Shown here: positions 1 to 11,479 of the stretch, one piece after another
Layout of the letters: the number at the start of each line of letters is the position of its first letter
How positions within the stretch are numbered: position 1 is the first letter of the stretch
NCBI RefSeq assembly: GCF_933775445.1
Contig: NC_065873.1
Location: 5,146,001 to 5,210,000 of the forward strand
Length of the DNA: 64,000 nt
Source of the DNA: Argentina anserina
Lineage: Eukaryota > Streptophyta > Magnoliopsida > Rosales > Rosaceae
Direction of reading: 5' to 3'
The notes under the pieces: generated by a model
Told to the model about the DNA's origin: nothing
What the model saw: only the letters and a program-made list of their open reading frames with translations
The model's database searches: none
Made by a program: the position numbers and the translations under genes

Positions 1-2047
1 ATAAAACTCGCATATCAATATATACGAAAATCCACAAATCAACAAATATAAATGCACTCATGACTCATTAGACGGCCCATCTGGTTGTCTAATAGTGTGA
101 AAATAAATGTACTCATGAGAATTAAGCAACCCCTTTGTTTACCCAAATACATTTATAATACGGGTACTCATGAGCGCTGGTACATCTCTGTTTCCCCTCA
201 TGTAATACACCGCCGACATTGGATAACCTCATGTTATCCAATGTCAAAAATATGGGTACTCATAAGCCGATAACTCATATGTTACCTCATATGCAGTACC
301 CCGACAGACAAACTAGAGCTTTAACTGTATCGTAACTTTCGCCTGGCCAAAGGCTAGGTTCCGACATGCCAAACACGTTCGAAGACTGGTCCGAAGACAT
401 AAACACGTCCGAAGACATCAATCACGTCCGAAGACAAAAACTCGTCCGAAGACAAAACTCGTCCGAAGACATCAATCACGTCTGAAGATAAAACTCGTCC
501 GAAGACATCAATCACGTCTGAAGACAAAACTCGTCCGAAGACATCAATCACGTCCGAAGACAAAACTCGTCCGAAGACATAAATCACGTCCGAAGACAAA
601 TACGTTTTAACAAAACTCGATGTTAAAACCACGTACAATAATCATCATGTCATATTGTACAAATCAAATCACATGCTCGATATATAAATCTCATAACCAA
701 ATGAACATATTCACGATGAAATCATGACAATATATAATATAGCAAACTATATATATGTACCTATTTACTATTTATACAAATATATATTCCACTATATCTT
801 ATACATGTCAGATTTCATTCTTAAAAATTCTGTATAATCTTAAATCTCCACAAGGGTAGATTCGTAAATGTGAGATTTTACTCACCTTCTTTCCTGCGTG
901 CAACTTCCACGACACTGAAAGTAATTTCCTCACTCGTTTCGTCGGTCACCTAATAGCATGATAAATGCTTAGAAAATTATACGTAAAATATTAGGTGACG
1001 ATTTTCAGTACAGCTAAATGTTGTTCATAAAACATTGTTCACAAAACAGTGTTCATGTTTACTAATCAATGTTCCAATGTACTGTTTTTACTAAAACACT
1101 GTTAACAGTGATTGCTTTCACCATGACATTGTTCACAATTAATGTGTTATCGAAAAACTGTTCACTAAACACTGTTCATACAATATTCACAGTAATATTC
1201 ATGCGGCGTCACTGTTCACCGACCGCCACCAATGATCACTAAATTTCATCACCACAATCTAAATGACATTCCTGACAACTTCCTAGTTCACCGCAAAGTC
1301 TAATTCTGAGCCTAAACACTTCAATTTATTAAGAACCGAAAAGCCCCAATTTAAAAACCTATAATTTCTTTTCCTCGATTCTCCTAGCACACAACGATTG
1401 GGGTTAAATCTTTTGGAGGGTTTGTAGTATGGAAGGAGAACTTCAAAATGAAACATGAATCGTACCGATTGGTTGCCGGAGGAGGGAGATCCGACGAGTT
1501 GAAGTTCGGCGAAATATGCTTTTTTGGGAGAACTTCCGGGCTTCACCGCTCCTAAACGGCGGCGAGATGGCGGGTTGCGCTACCACCAATGGCGGGTGGC
1601 GCTACCACCAATTCGGCGGTCCAAAGTTGGCTGCTCGGGAAAGAAATTTATAGATTTTTTTTCGGGGTGAACAGTATCCGTGAACAGTACCGATCCGAAT
1701 TTCTGATTGTTCTCCCATTGTTCTCTTTAATTCCCCTATTTATTCTATTTTCCAAAATTGTCCAAATATTTTTTAATTCGTAACTTCTTCATACAAACTC
1801 CGATTTAGGCGTGCCACGTGTCCACTAATTCATATCGACGAGCCCTACGACTTTCATGTAAGAAGTTTCCTAAAAAACCCAATGGGTCAAAAGTCAACTC
1901 TTAGACTCGTCAAATTGAACGTTTCCGAACAATTAACATTTCGAACCCTTTCGTTTTCATTCTCAGCTAATAAAATTGGACAATGATCAACTTAATAATA
2001 TCCGTGAACTCATTGAAAATTTGATATGAATTTTTCGAGTTATTACA
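1..2047 (-). mobile_element. Ty3/gypsy-type LTR, reverse strand, cut by the window edge
   Basis: Read on the minus strand, this is the same LTR family as the ones at 3277 and 29474. It carries the family blocks in reverse order: the GGGTAC/ACTCATGAG-rich 3' section (60-300), the CCTGGCCAAAGGCTAGG block (340-360), the splice-like GTGAGTAAAAT block near 880, and the GC-rich 5' part (1540-1600). The LTR 5' terminus lies at 2047, where the plus strand reads TTATTACA, the complement of TGTAATAA. The 3' terminus is beyond base 1, so a target duplication cannot be tested. It may be a solo LTR or the edge of a larger element. Confidence 0.8.
372..600. repeat. Short-unit minisatellite inside the LTR (CGTCCGAAGACA core)
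   Basis: About a dozen copies of the core CGTCCGAAGACA (sometimes CGTCTGAAGA) follow each other, spaced by AAACT, TCAATCA or TAAACA, giving a unit of about 17-18 bp. Other LTR copies in the window carry this motif (TCTTCGGACGTG on the other strand) only a few times, so it has expanded in this copy. An open frame across it on the minus strand is only a translation of the repeat. Confidence 0.85.
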
Positions 2048-3276
2048 ATTCATTTCTTGAAACGACTTTTGGAGGTACCATTATGTCGAATCTTACTGTG
2101 TCTTATATTCAGTTGACTTCAATTTGATTGGCGAAGCTATATTTACATTTGTGTGTTTCTTCGATTATCTCATCAATCTCAAGCTGATAACCCGAGAGCA
2201 ACAAATTCAGGGCAGGAGCTCCTGTGATGACAAATTCTCTGCATATTGTATTCTTTATTCTTAGGACAGGTTTTTAGTTTGTTTAAAATTCACGACCCCG
2301 TGCCATCAACCAAATTTATACAACTCTTGTAGGGATTACATTAGTTCGTTCAATTTGTCACAACTGTTTGAGTAGAAAGTAAAAGCGATTCAAGTAGTTA
2401 CATTAAGATTTTTTACGTGAGTTGCATGGTCATAATCTACTAACAATAAGTGCATAACATAATTTCCCTAAGTAGAGTACAGGCAAATAATGAAACTTTC
2501 CTTCATCCTGTCAAGCTTTAGGTTTGACACAACTATCATGGAGATTATCTCTGATTGGGCTATAGTCTATAAGCATATCTATTTTTCTGATTTTGATACT
2601 ATAGAACTTGTAATGATGCCCAAAGGTAAAGCTTTACATTGATGATTTAAACCGAAGCCTGACCAGGGAGCATGATAGGGTATTGGTTGTTTACACATTT
2701 GCTAGATTTACAAGCTGCAACAGGCAAAATCTTGAGGTGCAGGTTTAGTTTATCAATCATGACAACATGTATGTACTACTCTCAATTGAAGGTAGACATA
2801 TGTCTCGTAGCCTCCCCTTTTGTTGGTGGAAACGGTGTCCCCCGCTACCATTCAATATATATTGTTCTTAAAGTTTGATTTCTCAAGTCTTGTTCAATTT
2901 GCAGGTTTAATTTATTCACAAGTACAGTGGAGGGATAGCGCTGGATTTTGCAATTCCTATCACTCACTCTTGGACTCTTGGTTACTTCATGTCTACTGTC
3001 ACTGTGATCTATGCTCAGCACCACACTATATCCCAAGGGCTACCAGAGCCACCAGTTGACTTGAAGTACCCTGGAATTCTATTATTTCTACTCGGGAATC
3101 GGGATATTTGGCAATTTCTACCATCACTACCTTCTTTCCCAACTGAGATCATCATCATCCTCGTCATCTTTATAAAACTCGAAAAGCGATGATGATAAGA
3201 ACTATCAGATTCCAAGGGGTGGATTGTTTGAGCTAGTGGTTTGCCCACACTATCTATTTGAAATAATGGGATTTGT

Positions 3277-6195
3277 TGTAATAATCCTATTTTTCAAAAT
3301 AATTCTTAGTTTGATTTGAATTCAATAAAGTTGTGAAATTTAGCTAGAATGAATGTGATTGTTGCGACGTCACGAAATGGAAAACGGAAATGTTCTCGGA
3401 ACGTTTAATTCGAAAAATGTGACGTTACCGCAACCTATATATCGACTTTTATTCCATCGCTCGGTTGCGAAAACTTTCTTCACGAAAGTTGTAGAGGTCG
3501 TCGATACGAGTTGGTGAGTATGTGACGCGTTCTAATCGAAAGTCGGATGTGGAAGTTATTAACGTCGGAAGTTAGTTTCCGATTTGGAAACGAGTATAAA
3601 AAGTATGTTTTTGTGATTAGGATTTCCATTTCAGAAAACCCTTTTTCTCTCCTCTCTCTCCGCCTCCCTCTCCCTCTCCCCGAGCTTTTCTCCCTCTCTC
3701 GGCTCGCACCGCCGATCTCCCTCCTCCGAGGGCCGTGTCTCTCACCGCCAGCCCAGGGAGCTTCGCACGGACATCCGCAGCTACCCTCGAGCTTGCCGCG
3801 TCGCGCCTCGCCGCAGCTAGCTTCCTCGAGACAACCCGAGGCTTGGAGGATACCTCCTTTGTTCCACGCGACGTCACCGGCAAAGCTTGGGTTCAGAGAC
3901 CCGTTCGTCGTTACCGCGCGCCACCCTAGCACCCCCTGCAGAGCAATCGAAGCTCAAACAACCGTTCGTCGCTCGCCCCGGCTCGATTCGACATCGCCGA
4001 ACTCGCGAGTCTCTCCGGTGGTCTTCACGGCATTGCTGCACCCCCACGAGGTAAGGGTTTGCTAGATATATCAATTGGATTGTTTGATTATTGACTCGGA
4101 GTTGTTGGGTGGAGAATCAGAGGTTGGAGATGGTGGAGAGGTACCGCCGCCTTAGGCGGCGCGTGTGGGAGCATGGAGGGGTTTGGAGGCGGCGTGAGGC
4201 CGTGGAAAGCGAAGGGGGAAGAAAAGAAAGGTTTTGGAGGCGGCGGTGGCGTGCTACGCGCCGGTTTGGGCTCGTTGCGTGGGCCCCACGCGCTGTCACA
4301 GTGAGTGGCGCGTGAGCGCCACGCGCGGCCTGCCGGAGGTGGCGCGTGTACCAAAAATTGCGTATTTGTACAGTAATACATGAACAGTAACCGTGAACAG
4401 TAATTTCGTAAAACCAAAAATTGCTGAACAGTAACAGATTATTACTGTTTCGGCATTTAAAGGTTTACGAAACGTTTCTAAATTATTTTCTTATCTTTCA
4501 AGGTGATCGATAAATCAATGAAAGGAATTATCTGCGGAAATTGTGGAATTACGCTCGAGTCGATAAGGTGAGTAAAATCTCACATATTTACGAATCTACC
4601 CTTGTTGTGAATTCAAGATTTTTGCAAGAGTTTTAAATATTGAAATACGACATGTATATGATATAGTGGAATATATATATTCGTATAAATGGTAAATAAG
4701 TACTTATATATATAGTTTGCTATATTATATACTGTTATGAATTCATTGGAATTGGTCATTTCGATGACGAAAATTATATGACGAGCATATGAATTAATTT
4801 GTACAATATGAGGTGAAATTATTGGACGTGATTTTAATATGTGTTTGTTAAACGTTTTATTTTCGGACGTGTTTACGAATCATGACACGTATACTATATA
4901 GTGGATTATATATATATATATATATATTGTATAAATGGTAAATAAGTACATATATATATAGTTTGTTATATAATGTACTGTTATGATTTTATTGTGATGA
5001 TGTCATTTCAATGACAAGATTTTATCGAGCATGTGATTTTAATTTGTACAATATGAGGTGAAATTATTGGACGTGATTTTAATATGTGTTTGTTAAACGT
5101 TTTAGCTTCGGACGTGTTTACGAATTATGACACGTATACGATATAGTGGATTATATATATATATATTGTATAAATGGTAAATAAGTACATATATATATAG
5201 TTTGTTATATAATGTATTGTTATGATTTTATCGTGATGATGTCATTTCAATGACAAGATTTTATCGAGCATGTGATTTTGTTTTGTACAATATGATGTGA
5301 GATTGTTGTACGTGATTTTAACATGGAGATTGTTAAAATATTGATTTGTCTTCGGACTTGATGTTTGTACAATATGATGTGAGATTATTGTACGTGTTTG
5401 GCAAGTCAGAACCTAGCCTTTGGCCGGGCGAAAGTTACGATACAGTTAGAGCTCTAGTCTGTCTGCCGTAGTACTGCATGAGAGGTAACGGGTGGTTATC
5501 GGCTCATGAGTACTCAGATTGTTTTGGATGTTGGGTAACGGGTGGTTACCCAATATCGGCGGTGTACTACGTCAGGGGTAACGGATGTGTACCAGCGTTC
5601 ATTAGTACCCGTATTATAAATGTTTTTGGGTAACCAGAAGGGTTGCCCGATTTCTCATGAGTACTTTCATTTCATATATTTTTGGGACAACCAGATGGGC
5701 CGTCCATTGACTCATGATGGCATTTATATTTGTTGATTTTGATTTTTCGTATATATTGATATGCGAATTATATTTTTATTTAACTCATACGAGCTATAAG
5801 CTTACCGGGTTTGTGTTTACAATCCCGGTGCACCAATTCGATGGTGTAGGGGATAATTCCGCAGGTGTTGATTAGTGGAGATCGAGTGACGATTCCGAAG
5901 ACTCGAAGTCGTTCGTTTCCTGCTTGTGGTGAGATTTCTAGCGTGGATTTGAGTGTGAGAATTTGTGTGGATTTATTGTGAGTTTTGTGAGAGATTGTGA
6001 GGATTATTACATTCCATTTTATGTAATGCTGAATTATAAATTTGGTTTGTAATAATTGGTTTTCTGAGTCGTATTGAGAACTTAGTGATGATCCGCTGTG
6101 CATTTAAAATAATTTTGATTCGTTGAGATTGTTTTTGGTGTTTAACGACTTTGAAAATTTTGAGTTTTTAAACTCGAAATTTTAGGGTCGTTACA
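3277..6195 (+). mobile_element. Solo LTR of a Ty3/gypsy-type element (2.9 kb)
   Basis: It starts TGTAATAATCC and ends GGTCGTTACA. It is flanked by a perfect 5-bp target duplication, TTTGT, at 3272-3276 and 6196-6200. No gag, pol, primer-binding site or polypurine tract lies between, so it is a solo LTR left by recombination between two LTRs. It shows the family layout: a TATA-like box near 3595, a CT-rich leader, a GC-rich block (4140-4340), a GTGAGTAAAATCTCAC block near 4567, AT-rich repeats, and the terminal GGTAACGGG section. Short open frames in 3480-4420 fall inside this LTR and are not genes. Confidence 0.93.
4640..5350 (+). repeat. Three tandem copies of about 245 bp within the solo LTR
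   Basis: Three successive units start at about 4648, 4885 and 5129. Each runs through GACACGTATAC, a TA-rich stretch, ATAAATGGTAAATAAGTAC, ATGATTTTATTGTGATG, TTTGTACAATATGA and TTCGGACGTG. The middle and third copies are the most alike, which suggests recent slippage or unequal exchange. Related LTRs in this window carry one or two units. Confidence 0.8.
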
Positions 6196-6360
6196 TTTGT
6201 AGAGTTCTCTTTTATTTCTGAGACCTTGTATGCATTCGCCATGGCCGTCGGAACTGCGTTATATTTGACTAGTAGGAGCTATGCTACTAGGAGATGGTAT
6301 CTGTCTAAGTTTAAACATTTTTCTCAAAATGTCAAGGCTCTAATTCCATATCTTTTATAG

Positions 6361-6933
6361 AGGTATGCATGCAGATATGTATCAGACTATAAATTATCAT
6401 GTTGGATATTTCAGAACTAATCCTGTTTACTCTTTTATGCAAATCCATATCTATCAAGCTCTCTATAGCTGAAACTGTTCTTGTTTCAGAATTTGCTGAC
6501 ATATTTGCCGGGTCTATATTGGAATCAGGAATAGCTATGAAAATATGAAAGATGGCACTTCTAACAAGTTTGTGAATTACTGATGTATCTGGAGATGTAC
6601 TACGACCACCTTGAATTATGTTCCACTTTTTTACTTTTTTGAATACTTAGATGAATTAGTCAGTGTCTTCGGAAAAATATAGGTAATCAGGGGAAGGCAG
6701 AATGAAAATTATCAAGCCCGATCTTACTACGAAATAAGATAAATCATTACCCTGCCTCAGTACTTAGAATCAGAATTATGGATATCCTATTTAGAGAATA
6801 TTGTTTCTTAGCTGTTGTAACAAAAAATAATAATTGTTTCTTAGTTGTACATCAGAATCGAGGGTTAAGTTGGTAGTTAATTAAGTGCTGGTGCATTTAC
6901 ATATCTGATGAAGAAATGTAACCATCATTAGCA
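6361..6933. other. Intergenic stretch, no gene seen
   Basis: AT-rich sequence following the stop of the reductase-like pseudogene. It is probably that gene's old 3' region. No coding frame or clear repeat was seen. Confidence 0.5.
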
Positions 6934-8314
6934 GCACCTTAAATTTATTTATTTATTATTATTTTTTTTGGTTACAAACGGGGCTTAAAAAACCCAAACA
7001 AAAAGGAACAAGAAACTAACTAGAAGAGCAAACTCTCCTAGCTCTTGTGACAGCAGCAAGATCATCAATGAAGCATTGGGCAGCATGAACAGGAGGACTC
7101 TCAAAGGTGACCAACCCTTTGTCATGGTTAATACTCATTCTAGCCATAGCATCAGCAGTCATGTTGGCTTCTCTAAAAATGTGGACCAAAGAAACAAACT
7201 CCATGGAATTCATGAAATTTTTGCAGCCCTGCAACAGAGATCCAAGAGGATGCAAGGAGAACTCATTTTTCTGCACAAGCTGCACAAGAATTGCAGAGTC
7301 TGACTCTATTTCCAATCTGTTGATATGCAAACTTGAGGCAATTTTGAGACCAAAAAATAAACCCCAGGCCTCAGCATCTAAAATTTCACCAATGCCAAGG
7401 TTAATTTGAAAACCAATGGTCCAGTTACCAAAATGATCTCTAATTACTCCACCAGCTCCAATTTTTCCAGAAGGAGAAATTCTAGTGCCATCAATATTCA
7501 ACTTGTATCTGTTTTCACCAGGCATTTTCCAAAAAAGAAACTTGTAACTGTAAACAGAGTCAACATTCTTCTTAGAATTGGCACTATACCATTCATCAAC
7601 ATAGCTCCAAATCACATTCTTAGGAAACAAGGGCATATGAAAATCAGAATCAAAAACCTGCTTGTTCCTCCACTTCCATATAAACCAACAGATGAAAACA
7701 AACATACTAGACCATTTCACATTCTTCATATATAAACTATGGCAGTGCAACTGAGCCATGATCCAACCATCCCAATCCAAAAGAAAGGAGTTTAGAGTGG
7801 TACCAGGTTTAAGAAACTCATTCCATATGACCGCAGCTTTAGGACAGTCTCTGAAGAGATGAATAAGAGTTTCATCAGCTAGATTGCAAATCAGACAAGT
7901 TTTCATAGTAGTAAAGCCTCTTCTAGCTCTTTGGACATTAGTCAGCAGCTTCTTATGCAACAAGCACCAGTAGAAAGTTTTAAGCTTAGGAGGGATGTCA
8001 AGATTCCAGAGAGCATTCCACTTAGAGTTATGAGCATTTGAAAGATCAAAGTTCAAATTATAGGCAGACTTGACAGAGAAATGACCATTGGACGAAACAC
8101 CCCAAATTTTGGTATCACTACCACCATCTCTAAAACCAGTAGGGATATTAATGAGTTGATAAATAATCTCATCAAGAACTAAAGTGGAAAGCAAATTCAA
8201 ATCCCAGCCAAAATCATTCCAGAAGTCACAAATATAAGCATTAAGGTTAATGACAGCATGGGGAAGGAAATTATAAAAAAAGTGATTATTAATGACAGCA
8301 TGCACCTTAAATTT
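6934..8314 (-). mobile_element. 5'-truncated LINE with ORF2 C-terminal part (zf-RVT + RNase H)
   Basis: A minus-strand frame (about 8305 to 7016, 429 codons) is open throughout. Residues about 70-165 resemble the plant LINE zinc-binding RT-associated domain (CLICNLADETLIHLFRDC). Residues about 265-395 are an RNase H-like domain (NIDGT, DAEAWGLFFGL, IESDSAILV, ANMTADAMARM with the acidic residues in place). The stop is followed on the minus strand by a short 3' tail ending in an A-rich run (A8 then TAATAATAAATAAATAAA). The insert is bracketed by a perfect 13-bp duplication GCACCTTAAATTT (6934-6946 and 8302-8314). The reverse transcriptase and endonuclease parts are missing. The apparent start codon lies at the target-site edge, so this is a dead-on-arrival LINE copy and not a host gene. 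Confidence 0.9.
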
Positions 8315-8863
8315 TAAATCCGAGAAATTTAGGAAACTTAATTAAAGTGATTATTAAAAAAAGAAAATTATAAGTACATCGTTGAGGGCGGTGGCGGTCA
8401 ATATTTTCATAGTAAGGCTTTAAAAGTCTCACTAGAAATGCTATCAGACCAATACAAAAGAGAAATTACTAGAATAACCAACCTTAATAATAGCCTCCGC
8501 CATAAAATTGGCTTGTCGGAGTATAATAGTGGCCATTTCTCAAATGTCTTTGAACTATTAATCAATCTCAGTAGAGGATTGAATTGACCATTACTATTCA
8601 ATTACAAATTTGAAATCTCCTCTCTCTTACATAAGTAGTGAACTAGTGATGGCTAATCTACAAAGCTTCTGCTCCACAAAATAAATCGAAAGTGTTCGCC
8701 GTTTTCTTCACGAAATAAATTCTCGTGTTTTCCAAATTTGGCGGTACATTCAAGAATCAGGGGCGTTTTCGACCTTTCCTCGGGCCAGTGTTGTCACTAA
8801 AGAATCAAAACGACGTCCCATACTCAGATCCACCTCACAAAACGACAACCCTCCCCGCACTAC

Positions 8864-8874
8864 TTATATTTATA
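8864..8874 (+). promoter_or_regulatory. Candidate TATA box of HDR
   Basis: TTATATTTATA lies about 130 bp before the HDR start codon, which fits a short 5' leader. It was picked by position and composition only. Confidence 0.4.
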
Positions 8875-9001
8875 CCACGAAATTCTCATGCCATTGTTGC
8901 TCTGGATAAAACCACCACCACCAATTCTCCCACTCATCACTTTCCCTCTCTCTCTGTCTCTCCGCCACGCGCCTCTGCCGTCCCCTTCACGCGCCACTCC
9001 G

Positions 9002-11479
9002 ATGGCCATCACTCTCCACCTCTGCCGCGTCCCGCCCCGCACCGATGTCTTCTCGCCTCACAGCCTCGCCGGCAGTGTCTGTTTCCGCAGCAGCCGGAGC
9101 TCCCTCTCCGTCAAATGCTCCGGCGACTCCTCCGCCGCCTTGGAGTCCGACTTCGACGCCAAGGTCTTCCGTAAGAACCTCACCCGGAGCAAGAACTACA
9201 ACCGCCGTGGCTTCGGCCACAAGGAGGAGACTCTGGAGCTCATGAACCGCGAATACACCAGTAAGCTACTACCTAACTGTAATCAATTTCAGTAATTAGT
9301 CGTTAATCATATGATTTGATTAGAGAAATGAAGAAATTAGTGAGTAAATGGTTAAAAAAAATTAAGGTGTTGATGAATTTTGAAGGTGATATAATCAAGA
9401 AGCTGAAGGAGAACGGATTCGAGTACAGCTGGGGAAACGTGACCGTGAAGCTCGCCGAGGCGTACGGGTTCTGTTGGGGAGTCGAGCGAGCCGTGCAGAT
9501 TGCTTACGAGGCCAGAAAGCAATTTCCTGAGGAGAGGATTTGGATTACCAACGAGATCATCCACAATCCGACGGTCAATAAGGTCTTGTTATTATCTCTT
9601 ATAAATTTTCGACTAGATTGAAGGTTTCGATTGTTGACTTTTTAAAGTCTGATTGATTGAGTTGTGATGATTATTGGCAGAGGTTGGAGGACATGGAGGT
9701 GAAGAACATTCCGATCGAGGAAGGGAGGAAGCAGTTTGAGGTAGTGGACAAGGGTGATGTGGTCATTTTGCCGGCTTTCGGAGCTGCGGTGGATGAGATG
9801 CTCGCCTTGAGTGACAGGAATGTTCAAATTGTTGACACTACTTGCCCTTGGGTTTCAAAGGTAGTTATTTGATTGATTAATTAATTATATATGTATTTTT
9901 TGAATTGTATTTTTGTAGCAGGATATGAACATTGGGTCTGATACTTCATATTTACTATGTATGTATGTGAAGGTTTGGAATACTGTAGAGAAGCACAAGA
10001 AAGGAGACTACACTTCAATTATTCATGGGAAATATGCTCATGAGGAAACTGTAGCGACTGCTTCTTTTGCTGGAAAGTATGTTATTGTGAAAAATATGAA
10101 TGAGGTATACAAGTGTTTTCTAGTGTTGTTGATTTGTTGGCATTATGAAATCTTTTTGGTTTATAGTCAAGTTTTAACTTTGGATTTTACTACAGGCAGC
10201 GTATGTATGCGACTACATTCTTGGCGGTGAACTAAATGGGTCTAGCTCTACTAGAGAAGCATTTCTAGAGGTGCATTTATGTTGGTGTTGCTTCTATTTT
10301 AATTTGCTAGTAGTTTGGGCTTCGTGCATGGATTTACTGTTTAATTGGTTTGAGTGCAGAAATTTAAGAATGCAGTTTCTTCAGGGTTCGATCCAGACAG
10401 AGACCTCATCAAATGTGGCATTGCAAATCAGACTACAATGCTTAAGGGCGAGACTGAAGACATTGGTTAGTGTTTCTGTTTTCTAGGTTGGTTCATTTTT
10501 GGCGAAGAAATTTTTAGTTGCAAACTTTAACACATCGTAATGTCAATCTAACAGGAAAATTAGTTGAGAAGACCATGATGCAAAAGTATGGAGTGGAAAA
10601 TGTCAGTGACCACTTTGTGAGCTTCAACACAATATGTGATGCAACTCAGGTATTGTTCTTTGGTTGCTAAATTTTCTAGTCTGATAAATTGTGTGATACA
10701 TTCTTCTTATCAAATTGTACTATGACCTACTATTCTATATACAAGTTAGCAAGAAAGAGAAAGCAGTAGTTTTTCTGACTAGCCTATAGCAGCCACTAGA
10801 TTTTCACCAATTTGGATTACAAATTAGCTTGAAACGGAGCAAGTTTACGACCAGTGTAGGATGCATTCAAGGCTGAAATACTTGTTTCGACTTAAAAGTC
10901 ATCTTTTTGTTCATTTACAGGAGCGACAAGATGCAATGTACAAGCTTGTTGAGGAAAAACTAGATCTTTTGTTAGTTATTGGCGGGTGGAACTCAAGCAA
11001 TACCTCTCACCTTCAAGAGATTGCAGAACTCCGAGGAATTCCCTCATATTGGATTGATAGTGAGCAGAGAATAGGACCTGGAAACAAAATAGCTTATAAG
11101 CTAAACGTGAGTTTGTTCGAAACCTGATGACATCATTTGGTGTTGCTTACTTTATTATTGTTGTCTCCATGGCTCATTATATCTCTTAGATTTTTTTTAT
11201 ATGTTACAGCACGGCGAGTTGGTTGAGAAGGAAAACTGGCTGCCTGCAGGTCCAGTGACCATTGGTGTGACATCTGGTGCTTCAACTCCAGACAAGGTAA
11301 TTTACGTTAGTGCAATTGTTGCTAGGACCATTAAACTGCTTTATTGCATGTATTGTAAATTTCCCAATATCTTAGCTTCCTACTTTTCTTTTCCATTTGA
11401 TTTTTTTTTCTAGGTTGTTGAAGACGCCCTTATCAAAGTGTTTGACATAAAGCGCGAGGAGGCCCTGCAACTCACATAA
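9002..11479 (+). CDS. HDR: 4-hydroxy-3-methylbut-2-enyl diphosphate reductase, plastid
   Basis: Ten exons were placed by GT/AG and frame: 9002-9260, 9386-9582, 9681-9860, 9973-10104, 10196-10270, 10360-10465, 10555-10649, 10921-11106, 11210-11296, 11414-11479. They total 1383 nt, or 460 residues, the usual plant length. HDR (IspH) is the last enzyme of the plastid MEP pathway and makes IPP and DMAPP from HMBPP with a [4Fe-4S] cluster. The cluster cysteines are visible in [21 protein letters not shown] and [13 protein letters not shown]. The substrate-site histidines and glutamate are visible in NEIIHNP and HGKYAHEET, and the [11 protein letters not shown] and [13 protein letters not shown] stretches are also present. 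The N-terminus before [14 protein letters not shown] is Ser/Arg-rich, like a chloroplast transit peptide. The start is the first ATG of that peptide. No defect was seen. Confidence 0.95.

Larger units (their letters stand above)
2905..6360 (+). pseudogene. Steroid 5-alpha-reductase-like gene remnant, split by a solo LTR
   Basis: Two pieces of one coding exon flank the LTR at 3277-6195. The upstream piece follows an apparent acceptor (TTTGCAG, about 2904) and encodes IHKYSGG, then TVIYAQHHTISQGLPEPPVD, then (other frame) IFGNFYHHYLLSQLR, then YQIPRGGLFELVVCPHYLFE up to 3276. The downstream piece (6196-6360) encodes SRSYATRRWYLSKF and ends KALIPYLL plus stop. These are hallmarks of the C-terminal domain of the 3-oxo-5-alpha-steroid 4-dehydrogenase / enoyl reductase family, which uses NADPH to reduce a conjugated double bond in the ER membrane. 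An early TAA, a one-base frame change near 3100 and a further TAA near 3173 mean the copy is dead even without the LTR. No 5' exon was recognised in 2048-2904. Confidence 0.75.

Noticed and set aside
372..600. CRISPR-like array
   Set aside because: The units are short, spacers are not unique, and this is plant nuclear DNA inside an LTR.
354..638. Repetitive 94-codon protein (SSDVIDVFGRVL units)
   Set aside because: It is a translation of the CGTCCGAAGACA minisatellite inside an LTR.
3480..4420. Overlapping open frames on both strands (up to 172 codons)
   Set aside because: They lie in the GC-rich part of a solo LTR, and similar frames recur at the same place in the other LTR copies, so they are LTR leader sequence and not genes.
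7016..8305. Host ribonuclease H-like gene
   Set aside because: The perfect 13-bp target duplication, the A-rich 3' tail and the 5' truncation show it is a LINE fragment.
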